The notes: a model not told the origin generated them from the sequence alone. A DNA stretch of 54,607 bases from Micractinium sp. NFX-FRZ (GCA_029339195.1 JAPTJF010000425.1:1-54607), one strand, 5' to 3'. Positions 1 through 13,416 are shown, numbered from the stretch's first letter. Made by a program: numbers and translations.

Positions 1-51
1 GCCCGCCAAATCTACAGCACCTACGCCACGCCCCCCCCCCCCCGCGCGCAC

Positions 52-3000
52 CGTGTGCCGCCGGAGCCCAGCACCCCTCCCCCCAGCGCTTCCTTGGCCA
101 GCCGCATGTTGATGGTCACCTTCAGCTTGACAGACGCCTTGAGTGCTTCAAGGCGCAGCCATACCGCAGGCAGCGTGCCTGCAGCAACAAAAGGGCGTAC
201 TGAGAGGGGCGCGTTTGCTGAGGAGGCTTCAAGGTGCGAGCGCCGACTGCCATATATTTAGGGGAGAGGCAAGAAGGCAGGGGGGCGTTGATTGGCAGTA
301 CAAGGAGGGTGTCGCTGCATCATGCATACTAGCTTGCAAAGCTTGCACGGAAACTGCTGCGGACTGTCTTCAATGCAGAGCCGACATTGTTGCTGTTGGC
401 CCCCACTCACGGATGTCGTCTGGGTGGGGCGCAGGCTGGGCAAAGGGGCGCCACTGCTGCTTCAGGAACTCGGGGCGCACCATGCCCTCCAACACCAGCA
501 GCGCCTGCATCAGCGTCTGTGGGGGGCAGGGGCGGAGGGTATGCGGCGGCGTGTTGGCGTGGCAGCGGGCTGGGTGACAAGGGAGATGGCAGCGTCGCAC
601 CAGAGGGCAGAGGGCAAGGTGTCCAGCGAGCAAAGGAGCAGGCAGGAGCTGGGCAAGACATGGAAGTAATCAAGGCACCTTGAACACTCCGAACCTCCTT
701 CCCCTACCCCACTGCCCACGCCCACCCACCAACCCGCCCGTGCACCACCTGCGGCGTAGATGCGGCAGTGACCCAGGCGCGCCAGTGCGCCCGCCGCTCC
801 TCGCTGCCCGCCAGTTCATCATACGTCCCCGCTTGGTTGCCCTCCTCAAAGGACAGCAGCGCGGTGCGCAGGGCGGTGACAGCAGCTGCGCGTGCAACTG
901 CTGGGTCCACCGGCGGGCTGTCTTCCTCCATGGGGGCGCGCGGCGCCTGAGCACGCTGCATGGCCCACTGCTGGTGCTGGTCCAGCAGGCGGGTGACCGC
1001 CTCTGACAGCGGCCGCTCCCGGCTGCCCTTGGGGTTGAGCCACTGCACCAGCAGCTGCAGGTGCAGGATGGAATTGTACAGCCCGACCTGCCAGGCGGGC
1101 TGTGCATGTTGCTCTCCCGGTGCACCGCTGCCTGCCGCCCAACTGCTGCCGGCCTCTGCAGCCCCGCTGCCGCCCTGGCCGCCTGCCACAGCCGCGGCAG
1201 CAGCTGCCAAGCTGGCGGGCATGATGCTGTCCAGGGAGTGCCGCTCAATGACAAGCAGCGGTGGCGCCTCAAGGGGTGGCGGGTTGGCAGGGTCGGAGGC
1301 GGCGGCTGCGGCGGGCAGCATCCAGTAGCGGTTGTAGTGGCGGTCCAGCCCCACTGGCTCCAGCCGCACAGGTCCCACCTGAGATGGGGAACGGGGGGAA
1401 GGGTATGCAGGGAAGGTGTAAGTTGCGACAGTAGGTATTGGCTGTAATAGTAGTGGCCTTCAGCTCCACAGCTGCACAGGGACCACCTGCCGGAAGGGCC
1501 TGGAGCATGGTGCAAGGGATTGGTGGGGCACCAGGCATCACCAGCACCTTGTATTGAATAGGTGGACAGCACCCCGCATGCGAGGCCAAACCGATGCAGG
1601 AGGTACTCTCATGCCACCACCCATGCACCCCACCCATCCCTGTAGTACGCACCTGTGAAATGACGTCCTCCAAGTAGCTGATGCGCTCAACCATGCGCTC
1701 CACCTCAGCACCCAGGTCACGCGCACGCCGCGTGGAGCGCTGCGGTGGCAGCGGGGGCAGCGCTGTGGCCGCAGCAGCAGGCGCACCCGGCTCGCCGCCA
1801 GCCGCAGCGACGCCGCCCTCGCCAGGCGCAGCCCCAGGTGGGTGGCCGGCTGCCGCCTGCGCTGCCTGCTGCGCTGCCGCCTGCTGTGCCGCCATCTCTG
1901 CCTGGAGCTTCTTCACCTCTTGGTGCATCGCCTGTATCTCCTTGCGCTTCTCCCGCACCTGCAGAAGGGAAATATGAGAGGCAGACCACAGGTCAAGTGG
2001 AGGCAGCATGAGGGGTCCATGTGGACAGCAGGTCACGCACAGGCCGGAGCAATGTCGGGAGGGGCGCACGCTGCTGTGAACCATGTCGGCAAAACACCGC
2101 CGTGGCCCGGCGAGGCATGACCCCTTGTGGCCTGCCACACTTCCCACCACCGCCCCGCCCCCACCACTCACGTCCTCCTCGTCTCCATGCAGCGCATCGT
2201 GCACCGCCACCGACTCAGCACACAGGCTGCACAGCAGGCGCAACAGGGCGCAGCGATCTTCCACGCTCCAATCGCTGCAGGCAGGCAGTGGGGCAGGCAC
2301 GCCGGCAGGCCAGTGAGGCAGGGCAGGGGACAAGGTGTGCGCAACGGTTGTTGTTGTGGGCAGGGAGTTTTGAGTCATCAGAACCCCTGTGCAAACTGAA
2401 TGAAGCAAGAGCACACTAACAGAAGCGACGGCATGCCCGGCGTGGCAACTCTGCTCCCCCTCAGCAGCCCCTGTGGTCCGCCTGTCCACCCCTGCTCAGT
2501 GCATGCCAGCAGCTGCACCAGGCAATTCGCAACATCTCAGCGCGTGTAACCCTAAAGCCCAAGAAACCTCTCAGCCCAGCACCATCTACTCACTTGGTCC
2601 AACATCTCTCCCCACAATCTCCCCACCTGTACTCCGAGCTTGCCAGCAGCTGCGCCAGGTGCCAGGCAGTGTCTCCCCCGCTGGCGCGCGCAAACTCGAG
2701 GGACATGGGCTTGCCGCCGCTTGGGGCGCCGGGCCCCTGCACCTTCTGGCAGCGCGGGCAGAGGAAGGGATCCTGCAAGGCGGAGGAAGCAGGGATGGGA
2801 GGTGGCCAAGAAGGGGCACCTGGGAGGGCAGGTGCATGGCACAGGGTGAGCACGATGGGATGGCAGAGCGGGTGCGTGCCCAGCCGTGCTCAAACACAGC
2901 ATGCACCTCGCCACCCTCCCACCTGCCAGCTTGCACATTCCGTCTCCCAGGACCTCTCATCCCTACCTTCACATCCACTGCACCACTGCAGCTCCCGTTC

Positions 3001-6000
3001 CTCTGCGCACAGCCCCACTCGTTCAGGCCGCTCTTGCCCACCCCCTGCCAAACACACACACGCACAGGGCGACAGTCACACAGACACTCACCGTCGGCAG
3101 CAGCTCTTCCAGGATTGGGTCCAGGCAGTAGGTGTGTGTGAGGCAGTCGCAGGCGTCGCAGGCCCTCAAGCGGAGCAGGTCATCGTCTGCAGGTGGGGCA
3201 GAAGGGGCAGGGGAGGTGAGGCCCAACAGCTCGCAAGCCAGCTGACCTGGCTGCAACTCAGCAGGAGAAAGCAAAGTGGACACACGCTGGGTCCTGCCAG
3301 GCCAGTGCACACTGGACCCCTTCACGGTTAACAGCACTTACCGTTCCAGCACACCACACAGCCGCGCCAGCTGCCCGTCTCCTTGAAGGGCGCAAAGGGC
3401 CTGCCGGGGAGGGGGGAAGGCAGAGGGAGGCTGGTCAGCTTGCATGGGGTTGATATATCAACAATGGAGGGCTGCATGCATAGCTAGTAAACCCTAAATT
3501 GCGCCCTTCTGTGCGTTGGCAACCCCGCAGGCTACCAAACCAGCCACCAAACTTCCAAGCCAGCCCGCGCCCCCACCTGTCCAGGTCACGAACCGCGTCA
3601 GTGGGCTGCCGCTGCTGCGCCGCCCCCTGCTGGTCCGACCGAGCAGCGCCGCCCGGCGCCTCCTCCCCCGCCTCCCCTGGCATTGCAGCGGGCTCTGCAG
3701 AAGGCTCCCGGGTGGTGGTCGCCGAGGGCTCGCCACCGGCCTGGGGCTGGGAGGCGGGCTCAGGCGTGGGGCGGGTGTGCTGCCGCCGGTGGCCGGGCAG
3801 CGGCGCGTGGTGAGCCAAGTAGTCTGCCACTCCCGTGACCTGAATCTCACGCAGAGCCGAATCCAGCTTGCTCACCGCCATAGCAGCCAGCTCGGGGGCA
3901 GCTGCAGGTGGGGGCGGGCACGGGGCCGGTCAGGAGGTGCTGGTCTGACAGGGGCGGGCGCCAGGTGGAGCTGAGGGGAGGCAAACAAACATCTAGGAAG
4001 TGTTGAGGAAGCCACGCCAGCAGGCAGTCAGGCGGCCGGCCCTTTCAGCGAGCCAGCCGCCCAGTGCCACACCTTCCAACACAGCCCAAGCAGCTACCCC
4101 CTCAGCAAGCCACACAGTACCGCCCCACCACTCACCCTTGTCCAGATACTCCTGAGCAAACATGGAGGTCTGCTTGTGGCAGCCTGCCTGCACCAGCGAG
4201 GCGGCGTACTTGACGTCTGCAGAGAAGGCCGCTACTGGGTCGGGTAGAGCGGTGTAGACGCCTGGAGCAGGGGGAGGAGGGAACACAGGGGGGTGGCGTG
4301 TGACATGTTGTCAGGCAGGGGGATTAGCCGCTCCAGACAAGTTGGGACTAGAGCAGGGGGCGCAGAGCGGGAAGGCGCAGTGGGAGCAGTCCACACACCC
4401 AGCTGGTGCTGCCAGCGCAGCTCGCCTCCGCCTGCCCTCCCCCCTCGCAGCCCCCCAAGCACACCCCGCACCGGCGTCGATGCGCGCCGCAACGCCTCGC
4501 AGGTCCAGGGGGCGCCCCCACTTGACCGCTGCTGCCGCCGCCTGGCCGCCATAGCAGAGCACCCGGCCATCGCCCTTCTTCAGCTTGCTGGCCTGGATGA
4601 CGTCCTTCAGCAGGCAGCGCAGCAGGCGCTGCTGCGACTGCACGGTGTCCGCGCTGGGAGGCACCATGCTGCCGGCGCCGCAGGCAACGGCCGCAAAAGC
4701 CTGCTCTGCAGAAGCCACGGCCGCTGCGTCGGCGCGTGCAATCACGCAGTGCCCAGCCGTCTTGCTGACGCCGCGTGGCAGAGCCGCTGCGCCTTGGGTC
4801 AGCGTCGATGGCGGGCCTGCATGGGAAGGGGTGCAAAAATGGGAGGGGGCTGCATCAATGCACTGGGGGTAGATGCCAACAAATCAAGCATGCACGCCCA
4901 TGGCTCGGGCGGTGGCAGGTGCAGCAGCACAGCATGCAGGACACGGCATGTGCACCCTGCCAGGCACAGGCAGCACACCACACCACAGCACTGCTGACAG
5001 GAAGCTACGTGAAGGTGCCTTGGCAAGGCCTACCTGCCGTGAGGTACTGCAGGATGACCCAGGGGTCCATCACAGCCAGCGGCTGCGAGGCGCCTGCGGC
5101 AAGGGAGCAAGTGAGGGCAGGCAAGAGGGGGTGAGACCTCGGGAGTGCTGACCAGCCTGCCTGCCCGCCCACCCAGCTGTCAGCCGGCACATGGGGCTCC
5201 TGCAGGTTGTGGAGGTTTGTGGCGCTCACATTTCCACACCTCGCCCCACCCAGGTGCGGTACCCCAGATGTTGGCATGAATATTATATTGAACCATTGCG
5301 ATGCACATACGCCCACGCGCCTAGCCCAATGCGTGCCGGCCCACCCCTCCCACCTGCGATGCCCGTGTCCTTGGCCTGAGTCATGGCGCTGGTGGCCAGC
5401 ACGGTCAGGTAGCGACGTGCAGCCTGCGGGCAGGGCAGGGCAGGCAGGCAGGTAGCCAGGCAGCGGGTGAAGCCAGGCACAATTACGGGTGTGAGGAAGC
5501 TGGCCTGGTGCAACCAATCAAGCCGGCATGATCACCGTGTCAAGCCAGCACTGGCAAGAGCACCAGGCCCCGCCCTGACCCGCTCACCTCCTGCCACGTG
5601 TCCTTCTTGATGGCCAGCGGGTGGGCGTGCTTGCCGGCGCCCCGCAGGTCGGCCATTGTGATGTCGCTGTTGGCGCCTGCACCAGCGGAGGTTTCAATTT
5701 GGTGTTTCCGGGGGCCAACTAGTGCCGTGGTGGGGTTCCAAGGACGAGCATGTATTGGGGTGCTCAACGAGCGCAGAGCATGCAGGCACGGCGACACTTG
5801 AGAGGGATCAGTGCTAGGATATAGGGGAAGTCACAGCGCAAGGCACGCTGCTGGAGAGCGGTGCTGGGAACACATGGGACACACCAACACAATCCCCGCC
5901 CTTAAGGCACACCCGCTCCCCCGCCTCACCGATAATGGCCTGCGCAGTCCCCTCAAACAGCTTGCCAACCAGGAACTCCACCAGCGCCATCTGCAGCTGC

Positions 6001-8800
6001 ACAGCAGCATCCGGAGGCTGCTGCGCCGCCGCCTCTGCCGACCCTTCTGCTGGCGCCTCCCCCTCGCCGCCCTCGGCAGCGGGGGCAGGCACCTGCGCTG
6101 GCACCTCCCCCAGCAGTGCCGCCTCGAGCTGCTGCAGCGTGGGCAGGGGGGCGCCCGGGGGCAGGCGCAGCAGGGGCTCCCCAAAGCGGGACACAAACTG
6201 CCATGCCTCCAGCAGCACCGCCTGCTGGTGCAGCGGCAGGCGGCCGGTGGCGATGTAGGCGGGCTCGGGAGGGGGCTCCGACGAGTTGGGCAGCTCCGAG
6301 TCATCTGCAGTGCAATGCGGGTGTGTGTGCGTCAGTGTTGAGAGTCAGTGCTCAAGTTTCGGGGCTGTTGGGAGCATTGGGCATCGTGTTGTGCGCTGTC
6401 CGGACGGGTACGCAGGATGGGGTGTGAGCAGAGGCTCTGGTTGCAATGCTACCAGCTTGCATGGCACCTCACGGCGGCAACACACCGGGGCACCAAGGGC
6501 AGAGCAGGCAGCAGCCAACGGGCAGGGTGAGTGCAGCACCACAAGACGGCAGCAGGGCGGGAGGCCATGCAGGACACGCCAGGCAGTGCTGCAACCCGCA
6601 ACACCCACTCTCACATGCCCGCACGGTGGCACAGCCCATCTCATCCCCCACCAGGCAAGCCAATGTCCCCACGCCTGGCCCCTGGCCGCTCACCCACGGT
6701 GGCGTTGAGCTCCGCCTGGCGGCGCTGCGCCTCCATGAAGGCCGCCTTCTGGGCCAGCCGCTGCTGCTCCCGCATCTTGTGCATGGCGTCGTGCATCCTG
6801 GGGAGGGGCGGAGTGGGAGAGGGGGGAGGGCAGCAGGGGAAAGTGCAGGTGAGCTTGAACTGGCAGTGGGTGCCCACGACAGCAGGAGGCGGAAGGGGTC
6901 TCGCCCCTCCTGTAGACACGACTGCAAATATCCCAAGCATTCCCACGTCACCCCGATAACCGCGGCGTGTCTCATCACCAACCCCCCGCCTGCCCGCCTG
7001 CCTGCCTGCACCACCCGCATCGCCACCCGGCTCACTTCTCCTTGTCCGCCCGCTTGCGCAGCCGCTCCGCCTCCTTCTCCGCCTTGGCCCGCGCCTTCTG
7101 CTCCAGACCAATGGCCCGCACCTCGTCCATCTCAACCTGCCTGACCACGCCGTCCAACACCTGCAGGGAGAATAGGGTTAAAGTGTGAGTACCACATGTG
7201 ACCATGCCTACCAGGGTTTTCGGGGCGCAGGGGCAAGGAGGCGGTGCGAGCCAGCAGGGGAAGGGGCAGAGGGCGGCAGCGCCGCATGCCGTCGCCGCAT
7301 GCAAAGAGTCCCACCCATCCTCCTGGCTCACCCGCTTGACGGCGTTCTCCTCTGCCTCCTTGCGGCTGGGCCGGGGGCCGCGCTTGCGGGGGGCGGAACC
7401 AGGGGCTTCAGCGGCGGCAGCTCCAGACGCAGGGCGCGCCTCCATGGGCAGGGGCAGCTGCAGGGACAGAGCGTGGGGGAGGGAACTTGTGGAGGTGCAT
7501 GACTAATACTTCACTAGCGTGCACTGCAGCATGCGTAGCATGCCAGTCCTGCCACACAGCAAGGCGCGTGCTGGCCACCCATGCCGTGATGACAGCGCCC
7601 CGTCTGCACACACAATCCTACTACCGTCCGCCTGCTGTTGGCCGTGCATTGCCTGCTCAGCATTCACCCGAGACACAACCCAGGTGGTCAGAAACTACAC
7701 ACTCTGTAGCCTACTGGTGGTCCTAACCAGACACACTGCACTCCCACACGCCCCACCCTGCCCCACCTGCTGCTTGCCGTGCGACAGCAGCTCGGCGTTG
7801 AGCCGCCGGATCTCGGCCACCCACCCGCCCGGCCGCTCGTCAACAAGGTGGTACGCCACGCACTGCTCCACGCCCGGCAGGCCCTGCAGGAAAGCGGGGG
7901 AGCCCAGGTGGTTGGAGGGGTGTGGCGCGTGAGGGTCACCAAATGGCAGACCCAGCCAGCAGGCCAGGAACTGCCCCAGCCCCGGCAGGATTTGCAGCCA
8001 GAGGCAAGAACCTTCCTTGCCAGCCTCCGCACCACACCCAGCTTCAAGCCATCTACATCAACTGCACTGAGCTGCCCTGCGCGGAGTGGACGCCTTGAAA
8101 CCTGACCAACAGCACAACCTCACACCTCGATCGCCTGCAGGACGGAGGCGTCTGCCAGCCCAAAGCGCTCCAGGCCCCACTGCAGGTGCAGCGGGCGGCA
8201 CTTGACCAGCAGGTGCTCCGCCGCGTCCAGCGCACGCCCCGCTGGCGCCACTGCAGCAAGGGGATGCAGAGGCAGTAGCAGCCGTGGTGTGTGTATGCAG
8301 CAAGGGGGCAAAGGTAGGCATAAAATACGGCGCAGCATGGAGCGCCTACCATGCGGCGCAGAGCAAGCAGGCACAGCAAGTGACGCAACCAGCAGGCAGC
8401 CATCTCCGCATCCCCATGCACCGCCGCCCAGCCTACGCCCCCGTACTTGGGCTGGAGCCGGGGTCATCAAAGTGGGAGTGCCCGCCCCGCTGCCGGATGC
8501 TGCGGTTCAGCAGCGCAATCTCCAGCGCCTCGCTCTGCCGCTCCTCCGCATCCTGTTGAGGGTACAAGTAAATGCAAACGGAAGTGAAGTAAAGAGTCGG
8601 GGGCAGGGGCAGTGAGGCGGGTGCACGTTATCTCAGGCGCCTCGCTCTGCTGATCCTCGACGGCCTGTCCCTAGTAGAAAGTATCAGAGAGGCGGGATAT
8701 GGGTTCAATTCAATTTTAAGAGCAGAGGCTGTTCAGCAGCGCTATCAACCCAGCCATGTGATTCTTGTGGTTAGCCACAGCTGCCCCACAACTTGACTAT

Positions 8801-8838
<38 letters not shown>

Positions 8839-10690
8839 TGCAGGCAGGCAGACAGGCGGGCAGGAAGGCAGGCGGGCACCCACCCACCTGGTAGGCGGCA
8901 TCCGGCGAAGACCCCGCCCCCAGCTCAACAATCTCCGTTGCCGGCTTGCCGTCGTGCGGCATCCGCTGCGCCTTGATCCTGCGGGTGAGGCAGAGCGACA
9001 CGCGGCACGCGCAGGCATGCCGACGGTGTCGGAACGAGGTGGCCAGCATGAGCCGCACCTCTCAAACATAGCCCACCTCTCTTCACCCCACCCACCACTT
9101 GCCCACTCGACCCACCCGCACGCCCGCCCACCCGCCCCACCTGAACACGGGCCCCGAGGGCGTCTCCGTGATGCTGTTGATGAAGCGCACCCCCTTCTCG
9201 TCCTCCCACTCTGCCGTGAACCCGGCGGGCCACAGCCGGTCCGCGGTGCAGTAGGCTGCAGGGGTGGGGGCAGGGGCGGGTGGATGAGGGCAGGCCGGCA
9301 GGCATGGCAGGTTGTCTAAAAGGAAGACAATAAAAGGAAGACAAGGGCGCATGGCAGCGCACAATTGCGGCTGCCTCCTCAGGACATCCCCTGCCTTGGC
9401 ACCTCACATAGCATTGCAACGCAGTGCCTCTACAGCACGCTAGCCACAGCCAGCCACATCCAACCAGCCCGCCAGCTACGGTCCCCCCTGCTGGCAGCCC
9501 TCCCCCTCACCACGTGCCCCCGGGTATATGGTGCCCAGGTTGGTGACCGTCACCCCGCATGCCAGCCTGTGGGGCAGGCCAAACGCCTGGCGCCGCGCCG
9601 CCGCCGCCGCCAGCGCCTCCGCCCGGCTCAAGGGCTCTGATGGCACGGCCGCTGCTGCACCGCTGCCGCCCTCTGACTTGCGGTTGCGCGGCTTGCCCCC
9701 GCTGCGCGGCTCCTTGGGGTCTGCCAGCCCAAAGTCTCGGGCAATCTCCATGCGCGAGCGGTAGCGCTTGCCCGCCGGGGAGAAGTAGTACTGCAGGGAG
9801 GGAGGGCAGGCAGGTGGGTGAGACGGGGGGGATGGAGCTGCCAGGCAGCGGTTAAACAGTCATACAGAACAGCATGGCCTGCAGCACAGCGATCAGCAAG
9901 GGCAGCTGCCAGGGGGCGCAAGAGACTCACGGCCACGACTTAGCGAGATGGTCAAGACGGCAGGCAGGCTGACTAGGCAGGCAAGTACGGCCCTGCGGCA
10001 CTGACCACTGCCACAGCATTGTGCATGTCAAAGCTGTGATCACATTCCGCCTGCTGCACCACCAGGCACGTCAGCAACTGCAGAATGTGCGCTCCCCAAG
10101 GCAGTTTGCGACGCCCGCCCCACGCCGACCTGCCCGCCCACGCACCGCATCCGAGGTGCCCAGGGATGTGCCCGTGGCGCGGACCTTCACCTCCACCCTC
10201 CATGCCTCGTCAAACGGCACAGCTGCAGGGCGCGGGGGCAGCAATGCGGCGTCAAACGTGCCCCGCAGCGCAGATCGAGGTTGTCGCAGGTTGCCTGCGG
10301 GGCTGGCGGCAGTCTAGTGCTGCCAGAGGCGGCCCCTCCCTGCGGCGTCCTGGGCCGCACCTTTCTCCTGGAAGAACTCGCGCAAGCGATCCTTGAGCTC
10401 CTTCTCCTTCTCCCTGCCCTGCAAAGGAGAGAGATGCGATTTGCTCGGCCGGCGATGCGATCAGTGCTCGCAGGCCGCCACCGCCCGGCTCAGCCCATTA
10501 TGTGGTTGGATGGGTGCAGGATGGCGGGCCTGGGGACGCCAGCCAGCGACCGCCCCGCCCCGTCACGGCGCCCTCAACCTCTCCCCCGCTCGCCGCCTTC
10601 CCCGCCTCGGCGCCGCACCTTTTGCAGCAGGGCGGCGCTGCTAAACGCCCCTGGCGTGTCCCCAGCGCCCGAGGCGCCGGGAGTCTCCAT
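52..10690 (-). CDS. MBD9-like chromatin protein (MBD + FYR + DDT + PHD + WHIM-like), 3' end outside window
   Basis: Large multidomain chromatin reader, presumably nuclear. Twenty-seven phase-consistent exons give about 1452 residues in the window: 10619-10690, 10361-10418, 10146-10222, 9511-9790, 9141-9255, 8888-8978, 8447-8552, 8126-8250, 7767-7883, 7332-7457, 7036-7160, 6694-6797, 5930-6304, 5588-5676, 5354-5423, 5034-5093, 4472-4816, 4136-4261, 3577-3901, 3342-3400, 3092-3186, 2627-2772, 2172-2274, 1653-1958, 749-1378, 411-516, 52-178. Domains in order: MBD at residues ~45-93 (VKVRATGTSLGTSDA joined to YYFSPAGKRYRSR); FYRN/FYRC-like ~140-230 (NLGTIYPG, WPAGFTAEW); basic coiled coil ~400-460; DDT ~480-590 (LLEAWQFVSRFGEPL); C4HC3 PHD ~940-1000 (CVVC, CDACDC, HTYC, CPRC); a WSVEDRCALLRLLC helix plus coiled coil; WHIM2-like LEPVGLDRHYNRYW. 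The combination recalls plant MBD9, known from SWR1/ISWI remodelling. The last donor at 51 leads to exons outside the window. Exon structure is firm; orthology is inferred. Confidence 0.85.
8802..8837. repeat. (CAG)12 microsatellite in an intron of the MBD9-like gene
   Basis: Twelve perfect CAG triplets on the plus strand, reading CTG in the transcript. It lies between the exons at 8888-8978 and 8447-8552, about 50 nt downstream of the donor, so it does not encode protein. Confidence 0.95.
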
Positions 10691-11333
10691 TGCTCACAGC
10701 CGCTCCCTGATCGTCCTTTGGCAAGGCCGTTTCAGCCCCTCTGAGTCGGCTGCATGTTCTGATAAATGTGTGCAGGGCGCTGCGATGCGCGCGTAGAGGG
10801 TATTCGGGATGGGGGCTGGCAGGGGCAGCGGGAAGGTGGGCGCCGACGACGGGCGACGTGGCGGTGCAGTTGGCGCCGCGCCACTGGGGGGTGCAGGTGT
10901 GCTCAATGCCAACCCCGGCCCGGGCCCATTTCTGTCGTCCTAGCATCAAGGCATTACAGCTGAGGGGGGGTGATGCAGCAGTTGGTTGCAGCGACAGGCA
11001 CAGCATATGACGACGTGCCGGCACCACAGATGGAAGCACGGGGCGGCAGGCAGAGGCGGCGCTAGGGCGTCCGGGGCCACAAAAAGGCAGGCGGAAATGA
11101 AATAGAGGGGGTGTGTTGGGGATGAGGGTTAGAATACAACATCACATGCAGCCATAGGTCAATAGACGGCAGGCAGGGAGAAGAGGCTCTCTCATGTTCG
11201 GTTCTGGTTTCTTGTTTGGCAAGTGCAGGGCAGGGGGTGTCTTCTCAGGCTGGCAGCGGCCAGCCGGGCTGGTGGCCTGCTGCACAATCAAGCGCATCGG
11301 CAGCCAATCACCAGCAGCTAGCAGTGTGCCGCT
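10691..11333. other. Intergenic: MBD9-like promoter side and 3'UTR of the DUF4079 gene
   Basis: No coding signal. The left part must hold the promoter and 5'UTR of the MBD9-like gene. The right part holds the 3'UTR of the upstream minus-strand gene, with a TGTAA signal at 10954-10958. A purine-rich stretch around 11085-11115 has no assignable function. Confidence 0.6.
10954..10958 (-). terminator. TGTAA poly(A) signal of the DUF4079 gene
   Basis: TTACA on the plus strand, TGTAA on the coding strand, about 375 nt past the stop. TGTAA is the established chlorophyte polyadenylation signal. The assignment rests on motif and position only. Confidence 0.5.
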
Positions 11334-13416
11334 TCAGGGCCACTGGGTGAACTCAAACACCTTGGCCACGATTTCGAGGCCGGTGGGGATCTGCCAGGCG
11401 AAGAGCAGGATGTTGATGGAGTTGAGGGCAATGTGGGCGGAGCGCGCGTTCTCGTTGCCCTTCTGCATCGCCGGCACCAGGGCGGCGGCCAGGGCCCACA
11501 GGACGGTGATGGCGGCGCCCGCGTACAGGTGGGGGCCAGGGAACAGCTTGCCTGCGGCGTGGGAGGAGAGGCGGGCACAGAGGAGGGTTCAGGCGAGGCG
11601 GGCAGGCGGGCGGGCAGGTGAAGGAGCGGAGCAGGCAAAGAGCTGGGTGACGCACGGCGCATGATATTCCCTCCATATATCCCTCCATATTCGGTCTGCT
11701 CGAAATGCCCCTCCTGGAGCCCACGTGCTGTTTTGGAAGTGCTATACAGCACCCGGCTGCCCTCGCTCACCGGTGCGCAGGAAGGTGTTGAACGCTCCCG
11801 AGACGCTGATGGTCACGCCCAGGGCCAGCAGCAGGCTTCCCCAGTTGTTGTGCTTCTCGTTCAGCTTCTGCCCAATCAGGCCCTTGCGCTCCTGCAGGCG
11901 GTGGTTGGGGAGGGAGGGGGGCAGGGTGAGGGGCACCGCAGGGCTGGAAGGCAGATGAGGGATGGCAGCTCCGGCGTGCGGCACCAGGCTGCCGCCTGGC
12001 CAGCTCAGGCACAGCGTGCACATTGCCAGGTCATCTGCACAAGCCACCAGTTTGCCCAGCCACAGCCCGGCTCAGCCGAGTGCCGCTTCGAGGCTGCCAC
12101 CCCGGCATTGTCCCTCAACCCCACCCCCTTCATCTTCATTTCGGCACAGCGCTCCCGCCTCTGGTGCCGCACTTTCCTGCCGCCCAGCACTGATCTGACA
12201 CCTTCACAGCCTGCCCTTCTTTCACCCATCCCAGGCCACCCATCCCTCCTTCCTTCAACTCACCGCCTCGAGGGTCGCAATCTCGCTGTCCAGCGGGGAG
12301 GCGGGGCGGTTGCCCTCGGCATCAGGCTTGGGCAGCAGTGCCTTCTTCTCCTTGATCACGCCAGCCAGCTCGCTGCAGCAGGAGCATGGGGCCAGGACGG
12401 TGGTTTGGTCGGTGGACGCGCAGTGCATGCGGTGCGATTATGGCAGAGGGCTGAGCCGTTCCGTGCATGCGCGGCAGTCTCGCTGCAGAGCGGCACGCAG
12501 GCACTGAGTGAGTGAGGGGCACGAGTGCAACGTGCAATCTCTCCCTTGTTGCCGGCGGGCACTAGCTTGTTGTGCAGTGGTATGGAGCAATCGGGGTGGA
12601 CGGCCGGGCATGCCAGTGGGTGCGGGTTGTCCACAAGCCACACACCAGGCAGGTCAGCTGCCCATGCCGATAGCAGGGGGCGGATGCATGCATGCGAGGG
12701 CGCCAGACACAGGCTGGCCTTGCGAGCGGCATGTCAGCGTGCGGGAGTGCAGACAGAGGTCTCCAGCTGGCGGCGCACACGCCTGACACGCACGGTGCCG
12801 TGAGTATGGACAACACAGTGGGGGTGACGAGGAAGGAGACCAGGAGGCGCCGCCCCCCATTGCATCGTCCCGCCCTCGCGGCGCGCTCACCGTGTGCGGC
12901 GCCACTGCAGGCCCAGCCAGCCGGCCCACACGGAGCTGCCGAACAGGAAGAACATCATGGCTGCAGGGGAGGCAGGGAGGGGAGAAGTGGTACTTGTTGA
13001 TGGCAAGGGCCGCTCAGGGGCCGCTGCTGCTGCACGCCGCACTGCCGTGCCAGACGGCACTGGTGGCCGTTCCCACGTGCCTCGTCCGCGTGCGCGTCCC
13101 GCCCCCGAGCATGCTGCTCACCGGGGTGGATCAGGGAGAAGGTGCGGCCCTTGATGAGGGCGGGCACCGCCATCGCGCTCTCAGTGTCCAGCAGCAGAGG
13201 CGCCATCAGGCCCGCCAGCGCCAGCACCGCGGTGGTGGCCGCCGCAGACGAGTCCTCCGCTTGCTGCTGCTCCACCTGCGGCTCGCGATCAGCGGTAGCA
13301 CGCACCATGCAGGCGCGGCGGGCGGGCAGGCCGGCAGCGGGGCGGGAGGCCCGCTGGCGCAGGGCCAGGCACCGGGCGGGGCCCACGCGGGAGGCGCTCA
13401 GCTGCAGGGCCTGCAT
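11334..13416 (-). CDS. Chloroplast-targeted DUF4079 family membrane protein
   Basis: Five exons (13122-13416, 12891-12960, 12264-12372, 11771-11891, 11334-11551) join in phase to a 270-residue protein with a stop. The first ~45 residues are rich in Ala, Arg and Ser without acids, like a plastid transit peptide. A hydrophobic stretch follows (VLALAGLMAPLLL), then the HPG motif and MMFFLFGSSVWAGWLG segment typical of DUF4079, a charged loop (KEKKALLPKPDAEGN), and two more membrane helices (LLLALGVTISVSG, AITVLWALAAALVP). The family is conserved in cyanobacteria and plastids and its biochemical function is not established. A start 24 codons upstream is open but uses a non-ATG codon. The gene is divergent from eIF3e with 230 bp between the start codons. 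Confidence 0.85.

Noticed and set aside
1269..2489. 406-codon minus-strand ORF
   Set aside because: It reads through introns of the MBD9-like gene and shares only two exons with the spliced model.
8690..8740. Possible tRNA B-box (GGGTTCAATTC)
   Set aside because: No pairing acceptor stem or A-box at the right spacing could be found on inspection.
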